DNA of 64,000 bases from RQOF01 sp964394475 (lineage in GTDB: Bacteria; Calditrichota; Calditrichia; RBG-13-44-9), in assembly GCA_964394475.1 (NCBI GenBank), contig CAYMXZ010000001.1, forward strand, positions 1 through 64,000. Direction: 5' to 3'. This document shows positions 44,615 to 53,570 of the stretch, one piece after another (positions within the stretch are counted from its first letter, which is position 1; each line of letters starts with the position of its first letter). The notes under the pieces are model-generated. The model was not told the origin of the DNA. It made no database searches and was given only the letters and a program-made list of their open reading frames with translations. The position numbers and the translations under genes were made by a program.

Positions 44615-46078
44615 ATGAGCTTGATGATTTATAACAGCCTGACGCGTCGCAAGGAAGAATTTGTTCCTCTGGTTCCTCAGCGAGTTCATATCTATGTCTG
44701 CGGACCAACAGTGTATTCTCACGCCCATATTGGTCATGCCAAAAGTTATCTCAGTTTTGATGCCATCGTTCGTTACCTTCGTTACCGCGGTTATAAAGTG
44801 AAATATGTTCAGAATATCACCGATGTCGGTCATCTGACCGATGATGCGGATGCGGGGGAGGATAAGATTTTGAAAAAGGCTCGTGAGGAAAAATTAGATC
44901 CGATGGAAGTGGCTGAATATTTTGCCTGGAGTTATTTCGATGATATGCAAAAGTTAGGAATCCTGAGGGCAAATATTCACCCCCGCGCTACCGGTCATAT
45001 AATTGAACAAATAGAATTAATAAAAAAATTGCTGGCCGGGGGATATGCTTATGAAGTGAATGGGAATGTGTATTATGATGTGTCACGATTTGCTGATTAT
45101 GGGAAACTGAGTGGTCGCAAAGTGGAAGAAATGGAAGCAGGTGCCCGGGTGGAGATTAATCCGGAAAAGCGGCACCCAGCTGATTTTGCTTTATGGAAAA
45201 AAGCTGACCCTTCCCATCTAATGCGCTGGCCCAGCCCCTGGGGAGAAGGATATCCAGGTTGGCATATCGAATGTTCAGCCATGTCAATGAAATATCTGGG
45301 AGAAACTTTTGATATTCACGGTGGCGGACTGGATAACATTTTTCCGCATCATGAGTGCGAAATTGCTCAATCTGAGGCGGCGACCGGAAAACCCTTTGTT
45401 CGCTACTGGATGCATAATAATATGGTCACTGTTAACGGAAGTAAAATGAGCAAATCAACCGGTAATTTTGTGACTATAAAAGATGCTCTGCAGCAATACG
45501 ATACACCCACCTTGCGCTTTTTTATCCTCAGCAGTCATTATCGCAGTCGGCTGGATTTTAGTAAGGAGGCCCTGGAATCCGCTCAGACCGGAATTGAGAA
45601 ATTGCTGCTTACCGTGAAAAATCTTAAAAACCAGTTAAGTCGGGCCGCTCATCTGAAAAATTTTCATTCGCCCTTTGAGCCCCAGGCTTATCGCCGCCAA
45701 TTTGAAGAAATGATGGATGATGATTTTAATACTCCTCGTGCCATGGCGGTTTTATTTGACCTTTCCCGCGAAGTAAATACCTATCTCAATTCTCCAGGTC
45801 CTTTGCACCAGCCTTTTTTAGCGGATATTGATCAACTTTTTCAGGATACCGCCGCGGGAGTTCTGGGACTCTTGCCAGAGAATCTTGGAACGCCATCGGA
45901 TACCCATTTAAAGGGTGATATTGAAAAAATTATCCAGGTGGTAATCGATATTCGCAAAAAACTGCGGGACCAGAAACAATACCAGCTGGCTGATCAATTG
46001 CGGGCTGACCTGTCGCGAATAGGAATTATACTGGTAGACCGGCCAGAAGGAACTACCTTCGAATATAATCCGGATTAA
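44615..46078 (+). CDS. cysS: Cysteinyl-tRNA synthetase
   Basis: Class I synthetase of 487 residues charging tRNA-Cys in the cytosol. The HIGH-type motif is CGPTVYSHAHIGHAKSYL with zinc Cys29, other zinc ligands are in GWHIECSAMS and FPHHECEIAQSE, and the KMSKS loop is NGSKMSKSTGN. C-terminal helical anticodon-binding domain present. GAGGGGT precedes the ATG at 44615; an ATG three codons later also fits. No operon partner. Confidence 0.97.
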   Translation: MSLMIYNSLTRRKEEFVPLVPQRVHIYVCGPTVYSHAHIGHAKSYLSFDAIVRYLRYRGYKVKYVQNITDVGHLTDDADAGEDKILKKAREEKLDPMEVAEYFAWSYFDDMQKLGILRANIHPRATGHIIEQIELIKKLLAGGYAYEVNGNVYYDVSRFADYGKLSGRKVEEMEAGARVEINPEKRHPADFALWKKADPSHLMRWPSPWGEGYPGWHIECSAMSMKYLGETFDIHGGGLDNIFPHHECEIAQSEAATGKPFVRYWMHNNMVTVNGSKMSKSTGNFVTIKDALQQYDTPTLRFFILSSHYRSRLDFSKEALESAQTGIEKLLLTVKNLKNQLSRAAHLKNFHSPFEPQAYRRQFEEMMDDDFNTPRAMAVLFDLSREVNTYLNSPGPLHQPFLADIDQLFQDTAAGVLGLLPENLGTPSDTHLKGDIEKIIQVVIDIRKKLRDQKQYQLADQLRADLSRIGIILVDRPEGTTFEYNPD

Positions 46079-46287
46079 TCATCGGCGGTGAATCTTTCCT
46101 TGCTCCAGATTGACCGATATTTCGACACTGAGCTGTTGAAAAACAAGTCATTCAGACCAGGGAGTTGATTTCTCTTCTCCGATTTCATCAATCTATTCTT
46201 TTGTAAAATATAAACTTACAAATATAAGTTATTTTTTCCTCATTTCAGGCACATAATTTGTAGTTATTAGAAATTGTGAAACGGCGC

Positions 46288-46347
46288 GAATGAGAGCGTT
46301 TGTAAAAAATTAGATCACAAATCATCTAATTTGCAACGCTCTCATTC
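46288..46347. repeat. 60-base interrupted palindrome upstream of the GADEF gene
   Basis: GAATGAGAGCGTT (46288-46300) pairs perfectly with AACGCTCTCATTC (46335-46347), and inside it AAATTAGAT pairs with ATCTAATTT, leaving an 8-base loop and a short internal bulge: 22 paired bases. It ends 21 bases before the start codon at 46369 and 210 bases after cysS. No clean T tract follows, so a regulator site, mRNA leader structure or small repetitive element are as likely as a terminator. Confidence 0.55.
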
Positions 46348-46368
46348 TTATTTTAAGATATCAGCTCT

Positions 46369-47877
46369 ATGAATGAAGAACAGATACTATCTACCTGGGC
46401 GAACAGCCCGGAGCTATTGACGCCTCCTCCTTATCTTAGGCAGGCGCTCATATTAAATTTCCGGCCGGAAAGTCAAAGCTTTGACCATGATGGATTTGTT
46501 CACTCTTTATCTGGCAAAGTTGACCAATTTTTCTCGATACTGGATGCAGCTCCCGACCTGTATGGAAAAAAATATTCTTCTCTTGATCAACTTTTACAAC
46601 CGGAAAATCTGGGAATTCTCAGAAATTTGTTGCTGCTTTCCTGGTTTCAGGAAGAAAAAATTAACTATGCTCCGAGTGATTTCAACCTGGATCGATGGAA
46701 AAAAGAAGCCTACATTTCCGCCAGCCTTTCTCAGTGTCTGGCGAAAAGACTCTCACTCAAAAATGAGGTTGATGTCTTTACCCTGGTCTTTCTCAAGGAT
46801 GTTTATCAGCTCCCGCTCTGTCGTTTTTTTCCAAAACTTTTTGAGGCTTTGATGAAAATGGATGTCCGGCAACGCCTTAAACCGGCAGAACAGGAAAAAA
46901 TTCTGGGGGCTTATCCGGGTGATCTGAGTGCCTGGGTCCTGGAACGCTGGGGATTTCCAGAATCGTTTACGCTGCCTCTGAAAAAATTCTCATCGGAAGA
47001 GTCAGAGATGGTTTTAGAAAAAATTATATTCTTTTCACGGTATATCGCTGAATTTTTTCTGAATTTCGAACGTCATCTTCATTACAGTGAAGTCGAAAAT
47101 TTATTTCAATTATTATTCAACCAAACCTCCCGGGAGTTTCAGGAATTACTGGTAGAAACCATTCGTTTTCTGCCCAGACAGGCTGTCTATGCTGGTTTTC
47201 CAGAATTAGCTGACTTAACAGTCATGGAACTTCTGCAGGACCATTTGAATATTTTCGATCAAAAATTACTTGCCTATCATGATCTGATCAATGAAGCCTT
47301 CAAAGCCCAGCGAAAAATTGCCAGGCAGACCAAAGAAATCCAGCAATTGATAACTCAGATTGATCGTCAATATATCAGAGATTTCACTACTGGTCTCTAC
47401 AACCATTCATACTTTCAGGAATTTTTAGATCAAAAAATTAAAGAAGCCTGCCGGTATGAGTTTCCGTTGACTCTTATCCTGTTTGACCTGGATAATTTTC
47501 AGGCTTTCAATCGAGAAAATGGATACCACTCAGGTAATGAAATATTAAAGCAGATATCTGATATAGTAAGAAAAAATATCCGTCAGTCAGATTTTTTTGC
47601 CCGTTTTGGAGCTGATGAGTTTGCATTGATATTGCCCTATACCGGTCTGCCGCAATCGAAATTGGTAGCAGAAAAAATCAAAGATGTCATCACCAATTAT
47701 AAATTTAAAATAGCGGATCAGACCATCGATTACCCCATTACGGTCAGTATGGCCTACATTAGTATTTTACCAGATAAATCGTATCTGCAAGATAACGAAT
47801 TGGTGAATTTTGTACTAAAAGCGCTTAAACGATGTCAGCGATCGGGCGGGAATTCAGTTGTGGAAGCGTCGGCTTAA
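46369..47877 (+). CDS. HDOD-like / GGDEF (GADEF) signalling protein
   Basis: 502-residue cytosolic protein. Residues 1-290 are helical and resemble a diverged HDOD module (APDLYGKKYSSLDQLL, LSWFQEEKINYAPSDFN), a fold that gives no enzyme activity. A coiled coil (about 300-330) leads to a GGDEF domain (about 335-500) with TTGLYNHSYFQEFLDQ and LILFDLDNFQAFNREN. The active-site loop is GADEF (Gly414-Phe418), not GGDEF, with an RxxD inhibitory-site match (RQSD) just before. Cyclic-di-GMP synthesis may be retained, reduced or lost. The 5' leader has a 60-base palindrome. Next gene is convergent. Confidence 0.78.
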   Translation: MNEEQILSTWANSPELLTPPPYLRQALILNFRPESQSFDHDGFVHSLSGKVDQFFSILDAAPDLYGKKYSSLDQLLQPENLGILRNLLLLSWFQEEKINYAPSDFNLDRWKKEAYISASLSQCLAKRLSLKNEVDVFTLVFLKDVYQLPLCRFFPKLFEALMKMDVRQRLKPAEQEKILGAYPGDLSAWVLERWGFPESFTLPLKKFSSEESEMVLEKIIFFSRYIAEFFLNFERHLHYSEVENLFQLLFNQTSREFQELLVETIRFLPRQAVYAGFPELADLTVMELLQDHLNIFDQKLLAYHDLINEAFKAQRKIARQTKEIQQLITQIDRQYIRDFTTGLYNHSYFQEFLDQKIKEACRYEFPLTLILFDLDNFQAFNRENGYHSGNEILKQISDIVRKNIRQSDFFARFGADEFALILPYTGLPQSKLVAEKIKDVITNYKFKIADQTIDYPITVSMAYISILPDKSYLQDNELVNFVLKALKRCQRSGGNSVVEASA

Positions 47878-47971
47878 AGGTGGTGCCGGATAAAGTCGGT
47901 AGAATAGTTTCATCCAGAGCATACTGCTAAATAATAACAATCTCCCTTGTCTGAGAGTTACATAAAGTAAA

Positions 47972-48718
47972 TTATTTTTCTTCCAATTTCTTCTTCTCCA
48001 ATTGATCAATATATTGATCGAAGGAATCGAGAATTTTATGCCACACTCGCACATCGCGCACTTCCGTGTTGGCTCTACCCAACAAGCGGCTGAAACGCAG
48101 AATAAAATTTTCCCAGCTATCAATCGGAACAAATCCGACCCGTCTCAGGCTCTTCTGTAAATGAGAGTACAAAGCTTCCAATTCCTGATGGTTAGCAAGT
48201 CGCCAGTTATATTTTTTTAGCTCACCATAGGCATGAGTAAAAAGCTCGTAACAATAAATCATAACCGCCTGCGCCAGATTTAAAGAAGGGTGACGGGTAT
48301 GAGAGGGGATGGTAGTTACGGCGTGACATAAACTCAATTCTTCATTAGTCAATCCACTCTGCTCTCTTCCAAAAACCAGAGCCACTTGATGTTCGGTAGC
48401 AATAGGGATAATTTTTTCGGCCAATTCTTTGGGATGGTAATACGGCAGATGAAAACTGCGCTGGCGTTGGGTGGTAGCGACCACAAAGTGTTTATCTTTG
48501 ATGGCCTCCGGTAACGAAGAATAGATCATTGCTTTTTTTAAAATATCTTCTGAAGCGTGGGCCATCCATTGCGCTTCGGGAGCCAGATAATCGCCGGGAT
48601 TTACCAGAATGAGATGGTGAAAGCCCATGGTTTTTAAAGCCCTGGCCACGGCTCCAATATTCCCCGGGACTTTGGGTTCTACTAAAACGAAATAAATGTT
48701 TTTGACATTCAGGCGCAT
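47972..48718 (-). CDS. TrmJ-like tRNA 2'-O-methyltransferase (SPOUT family)
   Basis: SpoU-class enzyme of 248 residues that methylates ribose in the tRNA anticodon loop (TrmJ acts on position 32). The knotted SAM fold motifs are YFVLVEPKVPGNIGAVARAL, LILVNPGDYLAPEAQWMAHA, VFGREQSGLTNEELSLC and IPSHTRHPSLNLAQAVMIYC. The C-terminal part carries a helical extension as in TrmJ. Position specificity is inferred. It is on the minus strand, convergent with the GADEF gene. Confidence 0.9.
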   Translation of the reverse strand: MRLNVKNIYFVLVEPKVPGNIGAVARALKTMGFHHLILVNPGDYLAPEAQWMAHASEDILKKAMIYSSLPEAIKDKHFVVATTQRQRSFHLPYYHPKELAEKIIPIATEHQVALVFGREQSGLTNEELSLCHAVTTIPSHTRHPSLNLAQAVMIYCYELFTHAYGELKKYNWRLANHQELEALYSHLQKSLRRVGFVPIDSWENFILRFSRLLGRANTEVRDVRVWHKILDSFDQYIDQLEKKKLEEK

Positions 48719-49003
48719 GTTCTGTTCATCAAATCAGGATATCTATCGCTTTGAATCACCGTGTCTTTTCTCAAATGATTATGACCATCTTTTACAGGAT
48801 GGTTCTGCTCTGAAAATATCGGGAACACTCGGCGTATTATAATCCCTTACCAGTTGTATTAAAAGATTTTTCTTACCGCCATTACGGGTGGTGAAAAAAA
48901 ATTTTGATTACAATCCCTGCAGAAAATACTGATAGTCTGCGAATTAGAATTATTTTCGTCCCATTCATTGAGAAATCATTCTCGAAATAAGAAAAGTGCC
49001 AGG

Positions 49004-50323
49004 TTAAGATAAATCTTTTTTTATCTCAGATACTAGTTCACTAAGTGAAACCACTCTTTGTTGACCCGTGTGCATGTTTTTAATAGACACTTGCTGGGCT
49101 TTCATTTCATCAGGTCCGGCCACAATGACCAGGGGAATGGATTTATCATTAGCCAGGCCGAATTGACCTCTTAATTTTGAATGACCAGTATAGAGTTCGG
49201 TATTTATATTAGCCTGTCGTAAAAGTTGGGCCACCTGAATGGAGTATGGCAGGGTTTGTGAGTCGAATACCGATACCAGGACTTTAATGGGTGTCTTGAT
49301 TTCTGCTGGAAACATGTTCAGTTCCTCCATCACCGTCACGATTCTTTCCAGTCCAATACTGCAGCCGGTAGCTGGTTGATCGACGCCGGAAAATAATCCG
49401 ATGAGTTTATCATATCGTCCTCCACCGGTAATACTGCCGATCCTGGCTGTTTCCACCACGGTCTCGAAAATTGGACCCGTATAATAATCAAGTCCACGGG
49501 CTAAAAATAAATCGAATAGCAAAAATTTTTCAGGAATCTGGTAATTGGCTAAATAATAAAAAAGTTCTGTTACTTCATGAATTCCACGGATTCCGATTTC
49601 GCTTTTCTGGAGAGCGTGAGCGGTCTGCTGTAATTTTTCCTGATTATTCCCTGAAAAATGAAAAGTATGGAAAATCTTTTCAATCTCCTGCGAATCAATT
49701 CCGGCTTTTTGCAATTCCTGGCTTACTCCTTCTTCACCTATTTTATCCAGTTTGTCAATGGCTCTGGCGAATGCCGCTTCCTGCTGACTTGGAATTCCGG
49801 CTGCTTCGACCATACCGCTCAGAATTTTTCGGTTGTTGATGCGTATTTTAAAATCATTAAAACCAAGTTTGATCAGCACTTCATAGATGGCGGCTAGGAT
49901 TTCTGCCTCGGCCAGCATGGATGAACTACCAATAACATCAATGTCGCACTGATAAAATTCCCGGAATCTGCCTTTCTGAGGTTTATCCGCTCGCCACACG
50001 GGCTGGATTTGATATCTTTTAAAAGGTTTAGGTAAGTGCGGGTACATGGCAATCACTCGTGAGAGCGGTACCGTCAGATCGTATCGCAATCCCACCTCGC
50101 GTTTTCCCCGGTCAAAAAAGCGGTAGGTAAGTTGATCACCCTCTTCGCCGTATTTACCAGCCAGGGTTTCCCACAATTCCAGAGTTGGCGTTTCCAGCGG
50201 TTCAAAGCCGTATTTTTCAAAGATCTCTCTTATCAGGCCAATCACATACTGGCGTTTAATCATTTGCTCAGGTAAAAAATCGCGTGTTCCTTTATAAATG
50301 CGAGGTTCAGTTTTTTTTGTCAA
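49004..50323 (-). CDS. hisS: Histidyl-tRNA synthetase
   Basis: Class II synthetase of 439 residues. Motifs: YKGTRDFLPEQMIKRQYV at the start, motif 2 region YDLTVPLSRVIAM and FRKxK-type KGRFREFYQCDIDVIG, histidine-binding LARGLDYYTGPIFE, and GGRYDKLIG with ATGCSIGLERIV (motif 3); C-terminal anticodon-binding domain from about 335. The frame starts with TTG at 50323, with GGAG 6 bases upstream and no ATG that keeps the family N terminus, so TTG seems real. It lies 13 bases after the CX4CH gene, probably in one transcript. Confidence 0.96.
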   Translation of the reverse strand: MTKKTEPRIYKGTRDFLPEQMIKRQYVIGLIREIFEKYGFEPLETPTLELWETLAGKYGEEGDQLTYRFFDRGKREVGLRYDLTVPLSRVIAMYPHLPKPFKRYQIQPVWRADKPQKGRFREFYQCDIDVIGSSSMLAEAEILAAIYEVLIKLGFNDFKIRINNRKILSGMVEAAGIPSQQEAAFARAIDKLDKIGEEGVSQELQKAGIDSQEIEKIFHTFHFSGNNQEKLQQTAHALQKSEIGIRGIHEVTELFYYLANYQIPEKFLLFDLFLARGLDYYTGPIFETVVETARIGSITGGGRYDKLIGLFSGVDQPATGCSIGLERIVTVMEELNMFPAEIKTPIKVLVSVFDSQTLPYSIQVAQLLRQANINTELYTGHSKLRGQFGLANDKSIPLVIVAGPDEMKAQQVSIKNMHTGQQRVVSLSELVSEIKKDLS

Positions 50324-50336
50324 TTGACACTCCGCT

Positions 50337-50753
50337 TTATTTGTTGATTATCGCCCCTTCTTCTATCCAGGTCTTTATGGCTCTAATTTGCGCTTCCGGA
50401 AGCATACCTCGGTTTTTGGGCATACGAGGAATACCGAAATCATTCGCGAGTAATAATCGATAAAGCCGACTGTTTTGAGCATCGAAGGGAATGACCACCG
50501 GTCCATTAATGCTGTTGAAGGTAGGAATCATGGTTTCCAGATCAAGGCCATTGGCTGGACTGATGCTTTCATGACAACCACTGTAGGCGCAGTTATTTAA
50601 GAAAATCGGATGAATATGTTGAATGAAACTCAGGTTAGAATCCGGATAGAAAGTCTGGTCTGGTTCAGTGCCCTGTTTGTTGCAGTTCATGCCCAGAAAT
50701 ATGAACACCCAAGCAAACAAAAAGAATAAAAAAATGAAAACATTTTTGGACAT
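50337..50753 (-). CDS. Small exported CX4CH protein, cytochrome-c-like
   Basis: 138-residue exported protein with a hydrophobic leader (about 4-22) ending in GMNC, where Cys24 may be lipidated although the lipobox is poor. The body contains FLNNCAYSGCHESISPANGL, with Cys55, Cys60 and His61 spaced CX4CH rather than the heme-c CX2CH, then RMPKNRGMLPEAQIRAIKTW and EEGA, as in the end of cytochrome-c-like (PSCyt) domains. Similar CAxSGCH proteins occur in FCB bacteria. Heme binding is unproven. It precedes hisS by 13 bases and is divergent from the response-regulator gene. Confidence 0.7.
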   Translation of the reverse strand: MSKNVFIFLFFLFAWVFIFLGMNCNKQGTEPDQTFYPDSNLSFIQHIHPIFLNNCAYSGCHESISPANGLDLETMIPTFNSINGPVVIPFDAQNSRLYRLLLANDFGIPRMPKNRGMLPEAQIRAIKTWIEEGAIINK

Positions 50754-50892
50754 ATTTATTTCGTGCGTATATTTTTTTTCAAAAATCGGACTGATAATAG
50801 AGTCCGATAAAAAATTGACTGAAAATTTACAAAATTATATTGTATATTTAAAGAAAATTCTCAGATCTTCACTTATCGGAAAAAAGGTTCAT

Positions 50893-52443
50893 ATGGATAA
50901 AAAAGTTTCCCGCCTAGTATCTCAGAAGATTCTTATTGTCGATGATGAGCCTGCCTTTCAAAAAATGATGGAATCCCAGCTGGAAAAAAAGAATTTTGAA
51001 GTCATTCCCTGTTTGGATAGTGAAGAAGCCATTCATGCCATTGAGGTACACTTACCCGATCTGGTACTGATGGATATTATGATGCCCAAATTAGATGGCC
51101 TGACATTGATCCCCTTAATCCGAGAGTTGAATTTGAAATCGTATTTACCCATCATTGTGGTGACAGCCAGAAATGAGACCCGGGATTTGGTAGAAGCATT
51201 GGAAGCAGGGGCAGATGATTATATCAGTAAACCCTTCGAATTTGTGGAGTTGTATGCCCGCATCATGAACATGTTACGTTTGAAAACCTTGCATGATTCA
51301 CTCATGACCAAAACGAATGAGTTGAATGAAGCGAATATGCAAATTAATCATCTGAATCTGACCCTGGAGGAAGCGAATCGGGAGCTGAAGAAAAAAGTAT
51401 ATGACATGCATAACCTGTTCGAGATTAGTTTTAAAGTAATGGGAGTAACAGAAGAAGAACAATTAATCAATACAGCCTTACTCAACGCGTTGGGAATTTT
51501 TACCGCAAAAAGTGTGATGCTTCTGCAAGTTGATCCCGATGATCATGATAATTTTGTAGTGAAGCAATCCAAGGGATTTTTAAGTGATAAAGTGTCTCAA
51601 TTCAGTGTTCGTCGAGAAGACCGCCTCATCCGTTATCTGGAATTCATCAAAAAACCCTTTCAAATCAAAGATATGACCTATGAATTTCAGAACATGATGC
51701 CAATACTGCAGGAATTAGAAATAAAGGCTATGGCTCCACTTTTTCAGGAAGGGGAAATTTTTGGCGTTTTGTGTCTGGGTCCGCCGGTATCGAATAAAGA
51801 ATATTCTCCGGATGTATTGGAAATATTTGGGACGATGACCAATATGCTATCGGTGGCTTTACATAATGCCCAAAATTTCGAACAGATTAAAGCGCAATCT
51901 TATACTGATGAGATGACCGGTCTGCATAATTATCGTTATTTTACCATGCGATTACGGGAAGAAATTGCCCGAGCCAACAGGAATAACTCTTTGCTGTCAT
52001 TGTTAATTCTGGATGTGGATTATTTTAAAAATTATAATGATACTCTTGGCCATCCGGCTGGTGATGAAGTTTTGCGGCAGTTAAGTACTTTGCTTAAAAA
52101 ATCGGTGCGCGATAATGATATTGTGGCCCGCTATGGGGGAGAAGAATTTGCCATTATTCTACCATCTGCCGATAGAGAAGGTACCTTAAAGCTGGCTGAA
52201 AGAATTCGATTAGCCGTGGAAAAGCATCATTTCCCCAACCAGGAAATTCAACCAGGTGGAGTGCTAACAATCAGTATTGGCGTGGCCATTTTCCCGGAGG
52301 ATGCGCTTACCATGGAAGATATTATTGTTGCTGCCGATCGTGCTTTATACGGAGCGAAAGCCAGCGGCCGAAACCGGGTAGTTGAATTTCAGCATATCGG
52401 AAGTCTTTCCAATAACCTAAAGCCTGAAAACAATCAGTCATGA
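50893..52443 (+). CDS. Response regulator with GAF and GGDEF domains (diguanylate cyclase)
   Basis: 516-residue cytosolic enzyme. The receiver domain (about 10-130) has KILIVDDEPAF, acceptor Asp61 in LMDIMMPKLDG and Lys in YISKPFEF; a coiled coil (about 135-175) leads to a GAF domain (about 180-340), then GGDEF (about 345-510). The active site is GGEEF (Gly415-Phe419) and an RxxD inhibitory-site match (RDND) is 5 residues before, so an active, feedback-inhibited cyclase is expected. The frame opens at 50668, but ATG 50893 (MDKKVSRL) starts just before the receiver domain, with AAGG upstream. Its stop overlaps the bshA start (ATGA). No partner kinase is adjacent. Confidence 0.92.
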   Translation: MDKKVSRLVSQKILIVDDEPAFQKMMESQLEKKNFEVIPCLDSEEAIHAIEVHLPDLVLMDIMMPKLDGLTLIPLIRELNLKSYLPIIVVTARNETRDLVEALEAGADDYISKPFEFVELYARIMNMLRLKTLHDSLMTKTNELNEANMQINHLNLTLEEANRELKKKVYDMHNLFEISFKVMGVTEEEQLINTALLNALGIFTAKSVMLLQVDPDDHDNFVVKQSKGFLSDKVSQFSVRREDRLIRYLEFIKKPFQIKDMTYEFQNMMPILQELEIKAMAPLFQEGEIFGVLCLGPPVSNKEYSPDVLEIFGTMTNMLSVALHNAQNFEQIKAQSYTDEMTGLHNYRYFTMRLREEIARANRNNSLLSLLILDVDYFKNYNDTLGHPAGDEVLRQLSTLLKKSVRDNDIVARYGGEEFAIILPSADREGTLKLAERIRLAVEKHHFPNQEIQPGGVLTISIGVAIFPEDALTMEDIIVAADRALYGAKASGRNRVVEFQHIGSLSNNLKPENNQS

Positions 52444-53570
52444 AAATCGGAATTGTGTGTTATCCCACTTACGGCGGTAGCGGAATCGTTGCCACGGAGT
52501 TGGGTAAATATTTAGCTAAATTAGGTCATGAAGTTCATTTTGTGGCTTATGCCCTTCCTTCCCGTCTGAATGAATACTTCGATAACGTTTTTTATCATGA
52601 AGTGAAGGTTTTGGATTATCCACTATTCGAGTACCCACCTTATTCTTTAGCCTTAGCCAGCAAACTAGCAGAAATTGTTCGCTATCAAAGATTAGATCTA
52701 CTTCATGCCCATTATGCTATCCCACATGCTACCTCGGCGTATCTGGCCCGGGAAATCTTAAAAAATGAATATCCTCTAAAAGTGGTTACCACTCTGCATG
52801 GTACTGATATCACTCTGGTGGGTCGAGATCCTTCTTTCATGGAGGTAACCCGTTTCAGCATTGAACAAAGCGATGGGATTACCGCCGTATCTAATTATTT
52901 GCGAGAAAAGACGATTGAAATTTTTGGTATCAAAAAACCGATCGAAGTGATTTATAATTTTATTGAGGAACAACCTGATCAGACCAAGAAATGCCAGGAT
53001 CTGCGGCGCAGAATTGCTCCAGTGGGGGAGATCATCTTAAGTCATCTTTCTAATTTTCGGCCAGTGAAACAGGTGGAGGATGTTATTGAAATTGTTTATC
53101 GAGTAATGCAGGTCAGACCGGCCAAGCTGATCATGATCGGAGATGGACCGGAACGTTCCAAAGCGGAAGCAAGGGCACGCGAATTGAACATTTCAGACCA
53201 TGTCCATTTTTTAGGCAAGCAAGACAATATTTATCTCTTGCTCTCATCCTCAGATGTATTCTTGATGCCCAGCCGTCTTGAAAGCTTTGGTCTGGCTGCT
53301 CTGGAAGCAATGTCCTGCGGCGTTCCATGTGTGACCAGTGATGCGGGTGGACTAAAAGAGTTAGTGAAAAACGGCGTTTCCGGCTTTACCGCTCCGGTTG
53401 GGGATATTGACCGCATGGCTCAGCTGGTTTTACAAATCGTGAAAGATCAGAAAACCTGGGAAAAGATGTCCGCCCAGTGCCGGGAATATGCCTTTCAAAA
53501 TTTTCATGCCAATAAAATTATTCCTCAATATTTAAATCTCTATAAAAAAGTTATCTCTGAAACAGAGTAA
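52440..53570 (+). CDS. bshA: N-acetyl-alpha-D-glucosaminyl L-malate synthase
   Basis: Glycosyltransferase family 4 enzyme that joins UDP-GlcNAc to L-malate, the first step of bacillithiol synthesis. The 376-residue protein starts MKIGIVCYPTYGGSGIVATE and has VVTTLHGTDITLVGRD and, in the C-terminal lobe, SRLESFGLAALEAMSCGVP followed by CVTSDAGGLKELV, all as in BshA. bshB and bshC are not in the window. Its start overlaps the GGDEF gene by ATGA and its last base is the first base of the next gene, so three functionally unlike genes appear translationally coupled. Confidence 0.93.
   Translation: MKIGIVCYPTYGGSGIVATELGKYLAKLGHEVHFVAYALPSRLNEYFDNVFYHEVKVLDYPLFEYPPYSLALASKLAEIVRYQRLDLLHAHYAIPHATSAYLAREILKNEYPLKVVTTLHGTDITLVGRDPSFMEVTRFSIEQSDGITAVSNYLREKTIEIFGIKKPIEVIYNFIEEQPDQTKKCQDLRRRIAPVGEIILSHLSNFRPVKQVEDVIEIVYRVMQVRPAKLIMIGDGPERSKAEARARELNISDHVHFLGKQDNIYLLLSSSDVFLMPSRLESFGLAALEAMSCGVPCVTSDAGGLKELVKNGVSGFTAPVGDIDRMAQLVLQIVKDQKTWEKMSAQCREYAFQNFHANKIIPQYLNLYKKVISETE

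Noticed and set aside
50668..50892. N-terminal extension of the response-regulator frame
   Set aside because: It overlaps the start of the divergent gene, has no domain and lacks a ribosome site; the ATG at 50893 starts just before the receiver domain.
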